A DNA stretch of 64,000 nucleotides from Pirellulaceae bacterium (lineage in GTDB: Bacteria > Planctomycetota > Planctomycetia > Pirellulales > Pirellulaceae): the NCBI GenBank assembly GCA_026004795.1, contig BPJV01000004.1:186001-250000 (forward strand), in the 5' to 3' direction. The position numbers and the translations under genes are program-made. Of this stretch, positions 8,177 through 17,809 are shown in pieces (position 1 is the stretch's first letter; every line of letters starts with the position of its first letter). The notes beneath the pieces were generated by a model. That model was not told where the DNA came from, ran no database searches, and was given only the letters and a program-made list of their open reading frames with translations.

Positions 8177-10834
8177 ATGAAACTGCGATGGAGTGTCATC
8201 AAGGCCATTTTTCTTCGCAATCTGACGAGCTACTTTTCCGGGGTGCTCGGCTATCTGTTCATCATCTTGTTCGTCGTTGCCGCTGGCTTCTTCGCGTTCG
8301 ATGCTGATTTCTTCACGGCCAATGAACCGAACTTGGATCAGCTCTCGGAGTGGTATCCCGTGCTGCTGTTGTTCTTCATCCCGGCGATCACGATGAGCGT
8401 TTGGGCGGAAGAGAAGAAGATGGGGACCGACGAACTGTTGTTCACCTTGCCGGCGAGCGAGCTGGAAATCTTGATCGGGAAGTACCTGTCGGTGGTGGCC
8501 GTCTATACCGTCGCCCTGGTCTTCTCGATGACGCACATGTTTGTGTTGGCCTATTTGGGCAACCCCGATTGGGGGCTCATTCTGGCGACCTATTTCGGTT
8601 ACTGGTTGGCCGGTTGCGCGCTGCTCAGCGCCGGCATGTTGGCTTCGCAGTTTACCAGAAACATCACCGTCGCCTTCGTGGTGGGAGTGGTGATCTTGTT
8701 GATCCCGGTGAGCATTGGGCCCGTCAGCCAGTTGATCGGTTTGGGAGAGTTGCTGGAGCAGTTTAGCCTCGACGAGCAATTTCGCGATTTGAGTATGGGG
8801 GTGATACCCTTTGATGGGCTGCTCTACTTCGTATTCTTAACCGCGTTTATGCTCTATTTGAATTATGTGGTGATGACCCGCCGGCATTGGGCGGCCAAGC
8901 GGGAGGTTCATCCGGCTCTGCAGTTCACCGTTCGCGCGGTGGCGTTGGCAACGATCTTCGCGTGTGCCACGACCTGGGCCAGCTACAGTACCGTACGTAT
9001 CGACGCCACGCAGGAGAAGCAGTTCAGCCTTTCGACGACGACGCGAGAGGTACTGCGGAAGCTGGATCCGGAACGACCGATCGAGATCCAGGTGTTCATA
9101 AGCAAGGAAGTGCCGCCGGAGTATGTGGAGACGCGAAAGCGGTTGATCGGACTGTTGCGTCAGTATGACGAGCTGGCGGGTAAGAATCTGGAAGTGCGGT
9201 ACGTCGAGGTAGAGCCGTTCAGTCCTCAAGCCGAGGAAGCGGAGCATTTCGGCATTGAACCGGTTCAGGTGTTTTATATCGACCGAGACGGTCGCAGGGC
9301 CGAAGCCGAGATTTTTCTCGGGGCGGTGGTGATCAGCAGTTACGATAAGGTGGTCATCCCCTTTTTCGGTAAGGGCTTGCCGATCGAATACGAGCTGACA
9401 CGCTCAGTGCAGACGGTTGCTAATGAGACACGTCATCGCGTGGGAGTACTGCAAACCGATGCAGCGCTGGCCACTTCCGGCCGGCAATGGCAGATCGTCC
9501 GCGAGCTGAAAAAGCAGTACATCGTGGAAGAAGTCTCGCCGGCGACTGAAATCGACGGCTCGAAGTTCGATGTGCTCTTGGTAGGCATGCCGTCCAGTTT
9601 GACCGAGCCGGAGATGGATAATCTGGTTCAGTATGTCAAATCGGGCCGGCCGGTGGTTCTATTCGACGATCCATTCCCGCTGACTTTGGGTGGTCAATTC
9701 GGCGTCAGCAGTGCACCGCGACAACCGAAAACCAATCCGCATGCTGGTATGTTCGGGGGTAGTCCGCCGCCGGAGCCAAAGGCCGATGGGGGCCGGGCCA
9801 CCCGTTTGCTGGAGGCACTGGGCATTGAATGGCCCTACGACCAGGTGGTGTTCGACTTCAACAATCCGCACCCCGAATATGGAAACCTGCCTGCGGAGTA
9901 TGTCTTCATCACCAGCAGCACGAAACCGGAGGAAGATGGGTTCAATCGCCAATCGCCGATTACCCGCGGGCTGGAAGAGCTCATCGCTCTCTATCCTGGT
10001 TTCGTGCAGCAGCGCAGTTCCAGCGGCATCGAGTTTACTCCGCTGCTGCTGACCAGCTACCAATCGGGGGTGTTGAAGTGGGAAGAATTCGTCGATGAAA
10101 GCGGCTTCAACTTTTTTGCCATGTCCGCGGCGGCCAACCCCAAACGCAACCCACCACGACGGATCGATGCCAACCGCTACTGCTTGGCGGCCTATCTGCA
10201 TGGAGAGGAGGCGGATGCCAAGATCAACGCTGTATTCGTTACCGATATCGACATGATCTCCGATTTCTTCTTCGAAGAACGCACGATGGGCAATCTGAGC
10301 ATGAAATTCGATAACGTTACCTTCGTGCTCAATGCCATCGACTTCCTCGTGGGAGACGAAAGCTTCATCGAACTGCGAAGCCGCCGTGAGAAGCACCGTA
10401 CGCTCGATCGCGTCGAGCGAATGAAGAAGGTGTTTCTCGAGCAGGCTAACAAGGCGGAGCGGGAAGCCGATCGACAGGCAGAAGAGGAATTGGAGAAGCG
10501 ACGCGAGCAACTGCAGGCCCGCGTGAAAGAAATCCAGGAGAACCAACAGCTCGATCCGATCGCCAAGGCACAGTTGGTCGAACAAGCCCAGCAAGCCGAA
10601 CAACAAAGGCTGAGTCTGGCCGAAGCGCAGATCGAGCAGGAAAAGAACAATGAGATTCAGAAAATTCGGGCGACTACCAATCGTCAGGTCAAGCTGCTTG
10701 AGTGGCGTATCCGCCTGCTGTCGATCCTGTTGCCCGCCATTCCTGCGGTATTGGTGGGAGTGATTATGCTGGCCATCCGTTTGGCCGACGAACGACGAAG
10801 TGTGTCCCCTGATCGGCGACGTAAGGACTCATAG
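8177..10834 (+). CDS. ABC-2 permease (GldF) fused to GldG-type domain
   Basis: This 885-residue membrane protein joins two proteins that are separate in Bacteroidetes. Residues 1 to about 240 are a six-helix ABC-2 permease like GldF (GVLGYLFIILFVV; LLFFIPAITMSVWAEEKKMG). From about 260 a GldG-like extracytoplasmic region follows a transmembrane helix, with the typical start IDATQEKQFSLS and the GIEPVQVFYID segment. Residues about 750-840 form a long charged coiled coil rich in Glu, Gln and Arg, ahead of a final membrane helix (LLSILLPAIPAVLVGVIM). The ATG at 8177 has GAGGTAGAGGG upstream. It acts with the ATPase before it and probably the DUF4340 protein after it. Confidence 0.9.
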   Translation: MKLRWSVIKAIFLRNLTSYFSGVLGYLFIILFVVAAGFFAFDADFFTANEPNLDQLSEWYPVLLLFFIPAITMSVWAEEKKMGTDELLFTLPASELEILIGKYLSVVAVYTVALVFSMTHMFVLAYLGNPDWGLILATYFGYWLAGCALLSAGMLASQFTRNITVAFVVGVVILLIPVSIGPVSQLIGLGELLEQFSLDEQFRDLSMGVIPFDGLLYFVFLTAFMLYLNYVVMTRRHWAAKREVHPALQFTVRAVALATIFACATTWASYSTVRIDATQEKQFSLSTTTREVLRKLDPERPIEIQVFISKEVPPEYVETRKRLIGLLRQYDELAGKNLEVRYVEVEPFSPQAEEAEHFGIEPVQVFYIDRDGRRAEAEIFLGAVVISSYDKVVIPFFGKGLPIEYELTRSVQTVANETRHRVGVLQTDAALATSGRQWQIVRELKKQYIVEEVSPATEIDGSKFDVLLVGMPSSLTEPEMDNLVQYVKSGRPVVLFDDPFPLTLGGQFGVSSAPRQPKTNPHAGMFGGSPPPEPKADGGRATRLLEALGIEWPYDQVVFDFNNPHPEYGNLPAEYVFITSSTKPEEDGFNRQSPITRGLEELIALYPGFVQQRSSSGIEFTPLLLTSYQSGVLKWEEFVDESGFNFFAMSAAANPKRNPPRRIDANRYCLAAYLHGEEADAKINAVFVTDIDMISDFFFEERTMGNLSMKFDNVTFVLNAIDFLVGDESFIELRSRREKHRTLDRVERMKKVFLEQANKAEREADRQAEEELEKRREQLQARVKEIQENQQLDPIAKAQLVEQAQQAEQQRLSLAEAQIEQEKNNEIQKIRATTNRQVKLLEWRIRLLSILLPAIPAVLVGVIMLAIRLADERRSVSPDRRRKDS

Positions 10835-10967
10835 CACCGGGGCCACGGGACAGAAGGTCTGGCCCGAAGAGTCCTTGCGGTCGGCAGCATCCCAGCGACG
10901 GGGGAAGGTCCGATGCCTTAGTTCGAATCGCAGAGACGCAGACAACAATCAACATAGGATGTCGGTG

Positions 10968-13256
10968 ATGAGCGATACAACCCAAGCGACTGAAGCGATG
11001 AAAGAACAAACGACTTCGCCGGAACGATCAACCAACGGGGAGGCCACGCGCCATGACCGGCAACTGCCGCCGGAAACCTTTCGGACGATCATCTACGCAG
11101 TGGTAGCGGTAGCCTGCATCGGAATCACTATCGCGGTCGAACTAATGACCCGCCCAGCAGAGATTGCCGAATACGGGAAGGTAGGGCAGGAATTCTATCC
11201 CGACTTTGTCGATCCGACCGAGGCGACCAGCCTCACTGTACGGACGATCGACAAAGATGCGGCGCGACCGGTTGAATTCAGCGTGCGCCGCAACGAGGAA
11301 GGGCAATGGGTGATCCCCAGCCACCACAATTATCCCGCTGATGCCGAAGAACGTCTGGCCAGGACGGCGGCCAGTGTAATCGGCATCAAACGTGGCGCCC
11401 TGGTCACTCGTTGGGCCAGCGATCATGCTCGCTTCGGCGTCGTCGATCCGGCACGCGATACCCTCAACGTCGATGAGCTGGAGGGAGTGGGCACACGCTT
11501 GGTTCTGCGAGGCAAAGACGATTCGGTATTGTTCGATCTGATTATCGGAAAAAAGGTCGAGGGGGAAGAAGGCGACGAGAATCAGTTCTATGTGCGTCAT
11601 CCAGATGAGGATGAAGTTTATATCGCGGCGCTGGATATCGATCTGTCGACACGGTTCCGTGATTGGATCGATACCGACTTGCTGGCGATCGACGCATTCG
11701 ATACGCGATTGCTCGAGATCCGTGATTATCAATTCGATGAATTGCGCGGCACCGTGACGCAAACGGAGATCTCGCGGCTGACTCGTACTTCATCGACGGA
11801 TCCGTGGAAGCTCGAAGGATTGGATGAAACCAAGTACGAGGTAGATCAGCAAAAGGTCCGCGAGACGGTCAATACGCTGGCCAATCTGGAAATCGTTGGA
11901 GTACGTCCAAAGTTGCCTGGGCTTACCGCTGATTTGCGGTTGGATCGCTCGGCGATCAAGTCGCAAGGCGACGTGGACCGCCTTCAATCCGACTTGCTGG
12001 CCCGTGGATTTCTGCTGCAACCTGGCAATGACGGTGACCCCAACTCGCTAAAGCTGTTGGCTCGTGAGGGGGAGATGACCGTCGCGACCGAGGATGCGGT
12101 GGCCTACGATTTGTATTTTGGTCGAGCATTCACCGGAACCGAGGAAGAGCTTGAGTTGGGATTCACGACAACCAAGGCTTCCTCCACGAAGGCAACAGCG
12201 GGCCAGCAAAGCGGGGCATCGGCGGCCGACCAAAAGGCCGACGCTGCCGACTCACAGGATAGAGATAGTGCTGGTGAATCTGGCTCGAATGAAGAGGACG
12301 ATCGCGAAAACGACGATGCTGGCCCACAGCCAGGTCAGTCCGACGAAGCCACCGATGAATCGGATGAACAATCCGAAGCTGAAAAGAAACCTGGTCGCTA
12401 TGTGTTCATTCGGGCTCGCATCGATACGTCCGTACTTGGGGCTGCCCCCGAGGAGCCGGTAGAACCTCAGATGCCGGAGGCATTAAAGAAGGCTGAGGAG
12501 GAAGCCAAGCAACAAGAGGCGGGGGCGGAGCAGGAATCGGACGATACGGCTGATGCCAACAGCGGCGACAGCGAAGTTGGCAATCCGTCGGCAGATGACT
12601 CCGATAGCAGTGACAGTGACAACGCTTCCGATGAGCAAAACGAGGAGCTGGAGAAACTGCGGCAGGAATACGAACAGGCCAAGTCGGCGTATGAAGAGGC
12701 CAAGCGCAAGTATGACGAGTACCATGACAAATTGAAGAAGGCCCAAGAAAAGGTCGATGAGCTCAATCGCAGGTTTGCCAAGTGGTACTATGTCATTCCT
12801 GGCGAAGACTACGAGAAGTTAACACTGCACCGCAGCGACTTGATCAAGGAGAAGTCGGCCGAGGAGGACAGCAGCAATGAGCAGAGCGGGGACAGCCTTT
12901 CGCTTCCTGAACTTCCCAGTGGGACCGGCTCGATGCCGGCCGATGCCGAGGCGGAATCCGCCGCTGCTGATTCTTCTCCCGCATCTGGAAGCAGCGGAGA
13001 AACCGCCGGTGGCGATGCTCCCGTAGAGGAGCCACCGGCACCTGAACCGCCACGACCAGCGGAAGTGTCCGACGAGCCGCCGGCTCCGACCACAGCGCCT
13101 GACGGTCCGTCGCCGTCCAAGGATCCCACCAACGATGGCCTTCCCGCCACGGAGGAACAGCCTCCGGCGCCGCAGGAGGCTGCTAGCGGGAGCGAATCAG
13201 CTGCGGCGGTCAACGAGAATGGCGGACGATCGGCGGGGCAGGCTGAGCCCGAATAA
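10968..13256 (+). CDS. DUF4340 domain membrane protein with acidic low-complexity tail
   Basis: This protein of about 762 residues has one N-terminal membrane helix (IIYAVVAVACIGITIAVELM), then the DUF4340 pattern. The first repeat includes WVIPSHHNYPADAEERLARTAASVIG, followed by RFGVVDP and LIIGKKV; a second half begins at RLTRTSSTDPWKLEG. From about residue 400 it becomes very acidic and Ser/Asp rich. It then carries a charged coiled coil (EELEKLRQEYEQAKSAYEEA), and ends in a Pro/Ala/Glu-rich tail of about 120 residues. DUF4340 proteins accompany GldA/GldFG genes, and this gene directly follows them, so it is taken as the third component. ATG 10968 has AGGA 8 bases upstream; ATG 10959 is the alternative. 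Confidence 0.85.
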   Translation: MSDTTQATEAMKEQTTSPERSTNGEATRHDRQLPPETFRTIIYAVVAVACIGITIAVELMTRPAEIAEYGKVGQEFYPDFVDPTEATSLTVRTIDKDAARPVEFSVRRNEEGQWVIPSHHNYPADAEERLARTAASVIGIKRGALVTRWASDHARFGVVDPARDTLNVDELEGVGTRLVLRGKDDSVLFDLIIGKKVEGEEGDENQFYVRHPDEDEVYIAALDIDLSTRFRDWIDTDLLAIDAFDTRLLEIRDYQFDELRGTVTQTEISRLTRTSSTDPWKLEGLDETKYEVDQQKVRETVNTLANLEIVGVRPKLPGLTADLRLDRSAIKSQGDVDRLQSDLLARGFLLQPGNDGDPNSLKLLAREGEMTVATEDAVAYDLYFGRAFTGTEEELELGFTTTKASSTKATAGQQSGASAADQKADAADSQDRDSAGESGSNEEDDRENDDAGPQPGQSDEATDESDEQSEAEKKPGRYVFIRARIDTSVLGAAPEEPVEPQMPEALKKAEEEAKQQEAGAEQESDDTADANSGDSEVGNPSADDSDSSDSDNASDEQNEELEKLRQEYEQAKSAYEEAKRKYDEYHDKLKKAQEKVDELNRRFAKWYYVIPGEDYEKLTLHRSDLIKEKSAEEDSSNEQSGDSLSLPELPSGTGSMPADAEAESAAADSSPASGSSGETAGGDAPVEEPPAPEPPRPAEVSDEPPAPTTAPDGPSPSKDPTNDGLPATEEQPPAPQEAASGSESAAAVNENGGRSAGQAEPE

Positions 13257-13721
13257 TCCGCGGAGGCGAGGACAAACACGGGATTGAGCGTCTTTCTCGC
13301 CAGCTTCGCGGCCGGCCGTCCTGCCGCTTCCCACGGAAGGGACGGGTTGCCGGAGGTTTGGAAACGGAGAGCGGTGCCGCGATGAAGGGTGCACTGGCAT
13401 GCTCCCCCCACCTGTTCTAGCCGCCACCGAGCGTTAGCGGCCGACCCTCGACTAGGACTGAATCGCCACAACGGCGGCGATGCCAGCCTTCCACAGCACC
13501 GTCCAAAGATTCCACGCTACCCCATTCGCCGTCCTCGGCCGTCTTGCCGTCCTGCCGACCCACCGCCCTGACAAGGGAGCAAATGGTGTGGACATCATGA
13601 AGGGGCATTGAGTAAAAGCGTCGAAGAAGTTCTGCCGCGGCCGGGAAGAACAATGACGTAAAGACGGTGGTGGCTATTGCTGCACACCACCCGAAGATCC
13701 GATTGGGGAGAAAAGCTCGCC
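13257..13721 (+). other. Gene-free stretch after the DUF4340 gene
   Basis: The 465 bases carry no recognisable gene. Frames here are short or are shadows of the Pro/Ala/Glu-rich coding region before it. No clear terminator with a T-tract was seen. The last bases contain GGGGAG, the ribosome binding site of the next gene. Confidence 0.45.
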
Positions 13722-14249
13722 ATGCGATCGATCCTTCTGAGTATCGCCATCACGATTACCGTAGCAACGAACGCCCATTGTCAATCGCGCTCGCATGCCT
13801 GGTGGAATCCACTGGGATTGGGTAGCGGAGGCGAGGAACGGGCGACGTCAACAACGGAGAAGACGAGTTCCTTCTTCGGGAACTCCCGCAGCAAGTCTTG
13901 GTTTAACCTGCCACGTTTACTTCCTTCTCGGGATTCTGCTACGGCCTCCATCAGCGATGATCGACAATCTGTAGAGGGGAGGCCATCGGCAGCGCCCAGC
14001 TTCCTGGAACGTGTTGGTGGGACGGCGAAAAACATGTGGACTTCAACGGTCGATCTGTTGAACCCCTTCGACGACTCCGCGAAAAAGCCGCCGGCGAAGT
14101 CCTCCCTGTTTGGCAATCAGGGTTACCAACCGCAGAAAGAGCGAGAAGAAGCCAAGTCGCGACCTTGGTTCGGTTGGTGGAGTCGCAGTGAAAAAGAAGA
14201 ACCGCGCGACATCAATGAGTTCCTCAGCCTGCCCCGCCCCGAATTTTGA
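13722..14249 (+). CDS. Small secreted protein of unknown function
   Basis: This 175-residue protein starts with a clear signal peptide (RSILLSIAITITVATNAHC). The mature part is rich in Ser, Trp and Lys, with repeated SWFNLP/PWFGWW-like aromatic patches and no known domain. Its ending, DINEFLSLPRPEF, looks like a conserved terminal motif, as in other small planctomycete exported proteins, but I cannot name a family. The ATG at 13722 is preceded by GGGGAG at 11 bases; the longer frame from 13677 would hide the signal peptide. It converges with the TIGR03790 gene. Confidence 0.7.
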   Translation: MRSILLSIAITITVATNAHCQSRSHAWWNPLGLGSGGEERATSTTEKTSSFFGNSRSKSWFNLPRLLPSRDSATASISDDRQSVEGRPSAAPSFLERVGGTAKNMWTSTVDLLNPFDDSAKKPPAKSSLFGNQGYQPQKEREEAKSRPWFGWWSRSEKEEPRDINEFLSLPRPEF

Positions 14250-14534
14250 CCTCAGGGAGGGGAGCGTCGGTCAACAGGGGCACTTCGATTTGGGGTAGAG
14301 TTCTTCATGTGGTAGGCAGGAGAAACGTTCGGTCTTTGCTTGCCCATGCGGCGGTGGCCGCAAAGCGGTGTCGGTTTTCAGCCGCGTAGCGGTGGCAGGA
14401 GGTAGCTCCAGTTGTAAGCGGGCGCGCAATTCGACGGCTGTCCGAAGCACCATATCGGCGATGGACTCCGAGGGAGTAAGGTACGGCCAATGGCTTCCTG
14501 GGCACCGTCTGAATAAGGTAGCGGCAAGTAGCCT

Positions 14535-16841
14535 TCAGGGGAGAACTTCTATCCAATAGGGGCGACCAGAGACGACGCGGCCGTCATCGAGTTCGGCTTT
14601 GGGAAATAATCGCACTGGACCCAGTCCCAATTCGTTCACCTCGACCGCAAACTGGCCGGAATCCGATTCGCTGACTGCCAATTGTTCGGCATCGCGCCAC
14701 AGGCTCACGCGTTTCGCTTCCGAGGGCCCGACCACCTGAATCACCAGGGATTCCGTGGCGCGTAGCGACATCTGCAGATCAAAGCGACCGTCTTCACTCT
14801 GCAGGTCAACGGAATCGTTGCCGACGAACTCCAGGGTGCATCGCTTCGGGTCGCCGACCCAGAATCCAAGCCCCACGGAATCGCGTTGGCTCAGTGGATC
14901 ATCGGCGATGGCGATAACATCCACACGGTGATAGCCAGCGGTCAAACCGTCGGCGGTGACCGAGATATTCTTAATAGGAGCACCATCATGGATCAGCTTG
15001 CCATCGCGCAGCAATCGCATTCTGGTGGGAGCCAAATGTTGCTTGCGCGATGCCAGAGGTCCCGGTTCAACCTCTTCCCAATTGGCGTACGTCGGCCCGG
15101 AAACATTCAACTCCACGCGAACCGAAGAATCAGGGGTGACGAAGTGCAATCGACGCATCGCCTCTTCATCCTGCACAGGGCGTGGGGCATGAGAAAAAGG
15201 GCGGCACAGCGGGTCACCGACGATGAGAAGCTGGTAGGGGCCGGTTACGCTGAGATAGAAGGCCTCTGCCAGGCTGGCGCCGCGCGCATAGTAGACATAC
15301 AGGAATGGTGAGGGGAATTTATTGGCGATGGCATACGGCTCGACGACCGTACCACTACTGCCTGCGGCCCCGGCGCGGATCAGTTCGGATAGATTGGTTT
15401 GTCCAACGCGTGGGCCCATGACGCCGCCGACGCTGGTGAGGTTGTCGGCAATGGCGCCCGGCATCAACTGGGACTGGCAGCTATCCCAACTGAAACTGGG
15501 GGTGCCGAATTGAACGCCCAGCACACGAGGCCGCGCAACCGGAAGCTGCCGCGGAATCAGACGCGCTTGGTAGCCAAGCTGGCGTAACTGGTCGATCGCG
15601 TCCGGCGTGAGGCTGGCGCGCGTCAGCGTGCGGATATCGTCGGTCACACAGAAGTAGAACTCCCCGTCAGGATGCGTGAAGTCGGCTTTGGCCGAGCGCT
15701 CGAGCGCAGCGACGGCCTCCGGCAAGCGGAGGCCGTTTCCACGGGTGACTGCCAACACGGTGCACAGAAGGAATCGTACGCCGTACTTGGTTCCATGCGT
15801 TTGCGGGTCCTCCTCCACCAATTCCATGGCGATAGGTACCCCATTGGTGCACCACCATCGCTGTGCCTCGAATCCGGAGGGCCATTGTCGGCTCTTGATT
15901 TCTGGATCCAACAAACTGCGCAGCACCTCGAACTCAGGGTTGCCGCGCAGGGCAGCGAATCGGTCGTCAGCTTCAAGATAGCCGCCGGCGATCCAACCAC
16001 GTTCCACTGCCGTCGAAAACCACCGCAGCGCCTGCTCCGTATCACCCACCGCGGCCGCATGGGCCGCCAACAAATAGGCCAACGGGAACTGATAGGGCTG
16101 ATCGTCTAGCAATTCGATCAGGCCCGCGATCGCCTGTTGATGGTTTCCCTCCTCCTGCGCTCGCTCGACGGCCTCCCAACGCTCTTTGGTGGCCGATCCC
16201 CCCGGATTGGAAAAATAGGCGTCGAGTTCTCGCCGGGCATAGAAATTGATTACTGGCAGGACGTAAGCCGGATTGGCACTGTGAGCCAACATATAGAGGT
16301 AGGTCAAGCCGTTGATCGACGCCTTGCGAGTATAAATCTTGGGCAATTCTCCCAAGCCTTCCAGGTCCGCAGAGATATCGATGGCCGTCGGAAAATCGGC
16401 CGAGTAGGCGACGCATTGGATGATCGGTGCCAGCTGACGTCGGTCCAATTCTTGCAATAGTGGCTGGAGGATTCGTTGTCGAAACGTGGCTACGTCGATT
16501 TCTTCAGAGCTAGGGACGTTCCTCAATACAATGACATTATTCGGGGGGATATCGCGAAGGTGGATGAAGTGGTTGGCAACGGTCCAAGAATTGAAGGATT
16601 CGCCGTTGACTACCACCACCGTCTCGGCGGGACTGATCCCGGCCTCCAAGTGTCGATGCACCGATAACAAAACGAAGGCCAAGACCGCCACGAACACTGG
16701 TCGTCGCCTGGTGCCCCCCGGCGGCTGGTCCTGCCAGTAGCGACCGGTGGGGAAGCCGGCAAGGGCAAGGAACCTTGACCGAGCTTGGGGCGGTGTTTCT
16801 GTCGCTACTCCTCGTGGCGGTAATTCGCGGTCATCATCCAT
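14535..16841 (-). CDS. TIGR03790 family protein with TPR-like insert
   Basis: This 768-residue protein is recognised by the TIGR03790 pattern: AETVVVVNGESFNSWTVANHF, then RDIPPNNVIVLRNVP and QCVAYSADFPTAIDI. Residues about 48-66 form a signal or anchor segment (VFVAVLAFVLLSV) after a charged, Arg/Pro-rich start. Residues about 230-320 carry a tetratricopeptide-like insert (LAYLLAAHAAAVGDTEQALRWF). The C-terminal 200 residues are beta-rich, resembling an Ig-like domain. The family is frequent in planctomycetes and its function is unknown. The ATG at 16841 has a strong GGGAGGTG at 5-base spacing. Confidence 0.85.
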   Translation of the reverse strand: MDDDRELPPRGVATETPPQARSRFLALAGFPTGRYWQDQPPGGTRRRPVFVAVLAFVLLSVHRHLEAGISPAETVVVVNGESFNSWTVANHFIHLRDIPPNNVIVLRNVPSSEEIDVATFRQRILQPLLQELDRRQLAPIIQCVAYSADFPTAIDISADLEGLGELPKIYTRKASINGLTYLYMLAHSANPAYVLPVINFYARRELDAYFSNPGGSATKERWEAVERAQEEGNHQQAIAGLIELLDDQPYQFPLAYLLAAHAAAVGDTEQALRWFSTAVERGWIAGGYLEADDRFAALRGNPEFEVLRSLLDPEIKSRQWPSGFEAQRWWCTNGVPIAMELVEEDPQTHGTKYGVRFLLCTVLAVTRGNGLRLPEAVAALERSAKADFTHPDGEFYFCVTDDIRTLTRASLTPDAIDQLRQLGYQARLIPRQLPVARPRVLGVQFGTPSFSWDSCQSQLMPGAIADNLTSVGGVMGPRVGQTNLSELIRAGAAGSSGTVVEPYAIANKFPSPFLYVYYARGASLAEAFYLSVTGPYQLLIVGDPLCRPFSHAPRPVQDEEAMRRLHFVTPDSSVRVELNVSGPTYANWEEVEPGPLASRKQHLAPTRMRLLRDGKLIHDGAPIKNISVTADGLTAGYHRVDVIAIADDPLSQRDSVGLGFWVGDPKRCTLEFVGNDSVDLQSEDGRFDLQMSLRATESLVIQVVGPSEAKRVSLWRDAEQLAVSESDSGQFAVEVNELGLGPVRLFPKAELDDGRVVSGRPYWIEVLP

Positions 16842-17363
16842 CGGAACACCTCCCTACTTAATTCACGCCTTAAGGCTTTCCGGACCAGGAGCCGGACATG
16901 TAACCGGCAGCCGAGACAGGGCGTTGCCAACTTGAGCAGACTCCCCATGGTTCATCAATCTACCTCATCAGGAAATGGTGGGGATGGTGAACATCTTACC
17001 GGATGCCACCAGTCGCGTAGCTCCTAGGTTCATCGGCCGCAGGGGATCGAGACGATAGCTTCTCTCGCCAGAAGGGAGCCTTGACGCATGATGATGCTGT
17101 TGTGGTCGCGTTGATCAGGTTCTCCGCCTTGTAGGGCAACCACCAGTCGGGGCGGGCGGTGAGGCCACACGATCTGGCCCCCTGGGAAGCCTCGCAATCG
17201 TCGCCCAAAAAATGTGGAAGGTGGGTTAGGAGAGCGAGAGGAGCCGTCCAAACTTTTCCCGCCCCTTTTGACACGCCGCAAGTTTTTGAGGTAAGATGCC
17301 GATAATCGATGTCACGAGCAAACGCAGGTCGATACGCGTGGAAAAAACGTGTCTTTCGTGCTA

Positions 17364-17391
17364 TTGCATGGTGGCTCGGGCTCTTTATAAT
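17364..17391 (+). promoter_or_regulatory. Sigma-70-type promoter for tRNA-Gly
   Basis: TTGCAT at 17364-17369 and a perfect TATAAT at 17386-17391 are separated by 16 bases. It is the best -35/-10 pair upstream of the tRNA, whose 5' end is about 115 bases downstream. Confidence 0.6.
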
Positions 17392-17409
17392 TCTCGCACG
17401 TACGTCGGA

Positions 17410-17442
17410 CGATTTGCACGATTCGGTAGCGAGTGCAAATCG
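17410..17442 (+). repeat. 10-bp perfect inverted repeat in the tRNA leader
   Basis: CGATTTGCAC at 17410-17419 is complementary to GTGCAAATCG at 17433-17442, with a 13-base loop. It lies between the promoter and the mature tRNA, so it could form a hairpin in the precursor or act as an operator. There is no T-tract, so it is not a terminator. Confidence 0.7.
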
Positions 17443-17505
17443 CCGGCTCGGGCTGGTGGTTGAGCCAAAACATCCAATCGCTTGACGATTGGCGCCTCCA
17501 CAAAC

Positions 17506-17578
17506 GCGGGCGTAGCTCAGTTGGTAGAGCACAACGTTGCCAACGTTGTTGTCGTGGGTTCGAATCCCATCGCCCGCT
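17506..17578 (+). tRNA. tRNA-Gly (GCC anticodon)
   Basis: The 73-nt cloverleaf is complete. The acceptor stem GCGGGCG pairs with CGCCCGC, the D arm contains AGCTCAGTTGGTAGAGC, the anticodon stem ACAAC/GTTGT encloses loop GTTGCCAAC with anticodon GCC, and the T arm contains GGTTCGAATCC. The discriminator is T. The 3' CCA is not encoded (TCT follows), so it must be added by the CCA enzyme. Confidence 0.97.
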
Positions 17579-17612
17579 CTTTAGCTTCCTGGCGTTGGTG
17601 AGGGAGGCCAAG

Positions 17613-17646
17613 GGCGGAGGTCAACCACCTGCCTTTTCTTGTTTTT
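17613..17646 (+). terminator. Possible weak terminator after tRNA-Gly
   Basis: AGGT-caacc-ACCT forms a short stem extended imperfectly by flanking G/C bases, followed by TTTTCTTGTTTTT. The stem is weak, so this rests mainly on the T-tract and the position 35 bases after the tRNA. Confidence 0.35.
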
Positions 17647-17809
17647 AAAATAGTGAATCTTGGCGAGAACACTCCCTGGCACACGAGAGGTTTGTGGTGC
17701 CGGTCGGAGATGCTGATCGGCTTGAGGTCGTGGGACGACGCTGGCTGATTAGTAATTAAGTGTTCTTAGCATTTTTTTCTCGCACTCTAGGCTGCAGCGG
17801 AGCACATTC

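Larger units (their letters stand above)
16842..17505 (+). other. Gene-free stretch upstream of tRNA-Gly
   Basis: The 664 bases hold no protein gene. The right-hand part contains the probable tRNA promoter (17364-17391), a 10-bp inverted repeat (17410-17442) and a smaller inverted repeat, CCAATCG-5-CGATTGG, at 17474-17492. Confidence 0.5.

Noticed and set aside
7649-8779. 376-residue minus-strand frame across the ABC ATPase and permease genes
   Set aside because: Spans two real plus-strand genes and has a His/Gln-rich composition typical of antisense reading.
17410-17442. Inverted repeat as intrinsic terminator
   Set aside because: No T-tract follows and it lies upstream of the tRNA on the same transcript.
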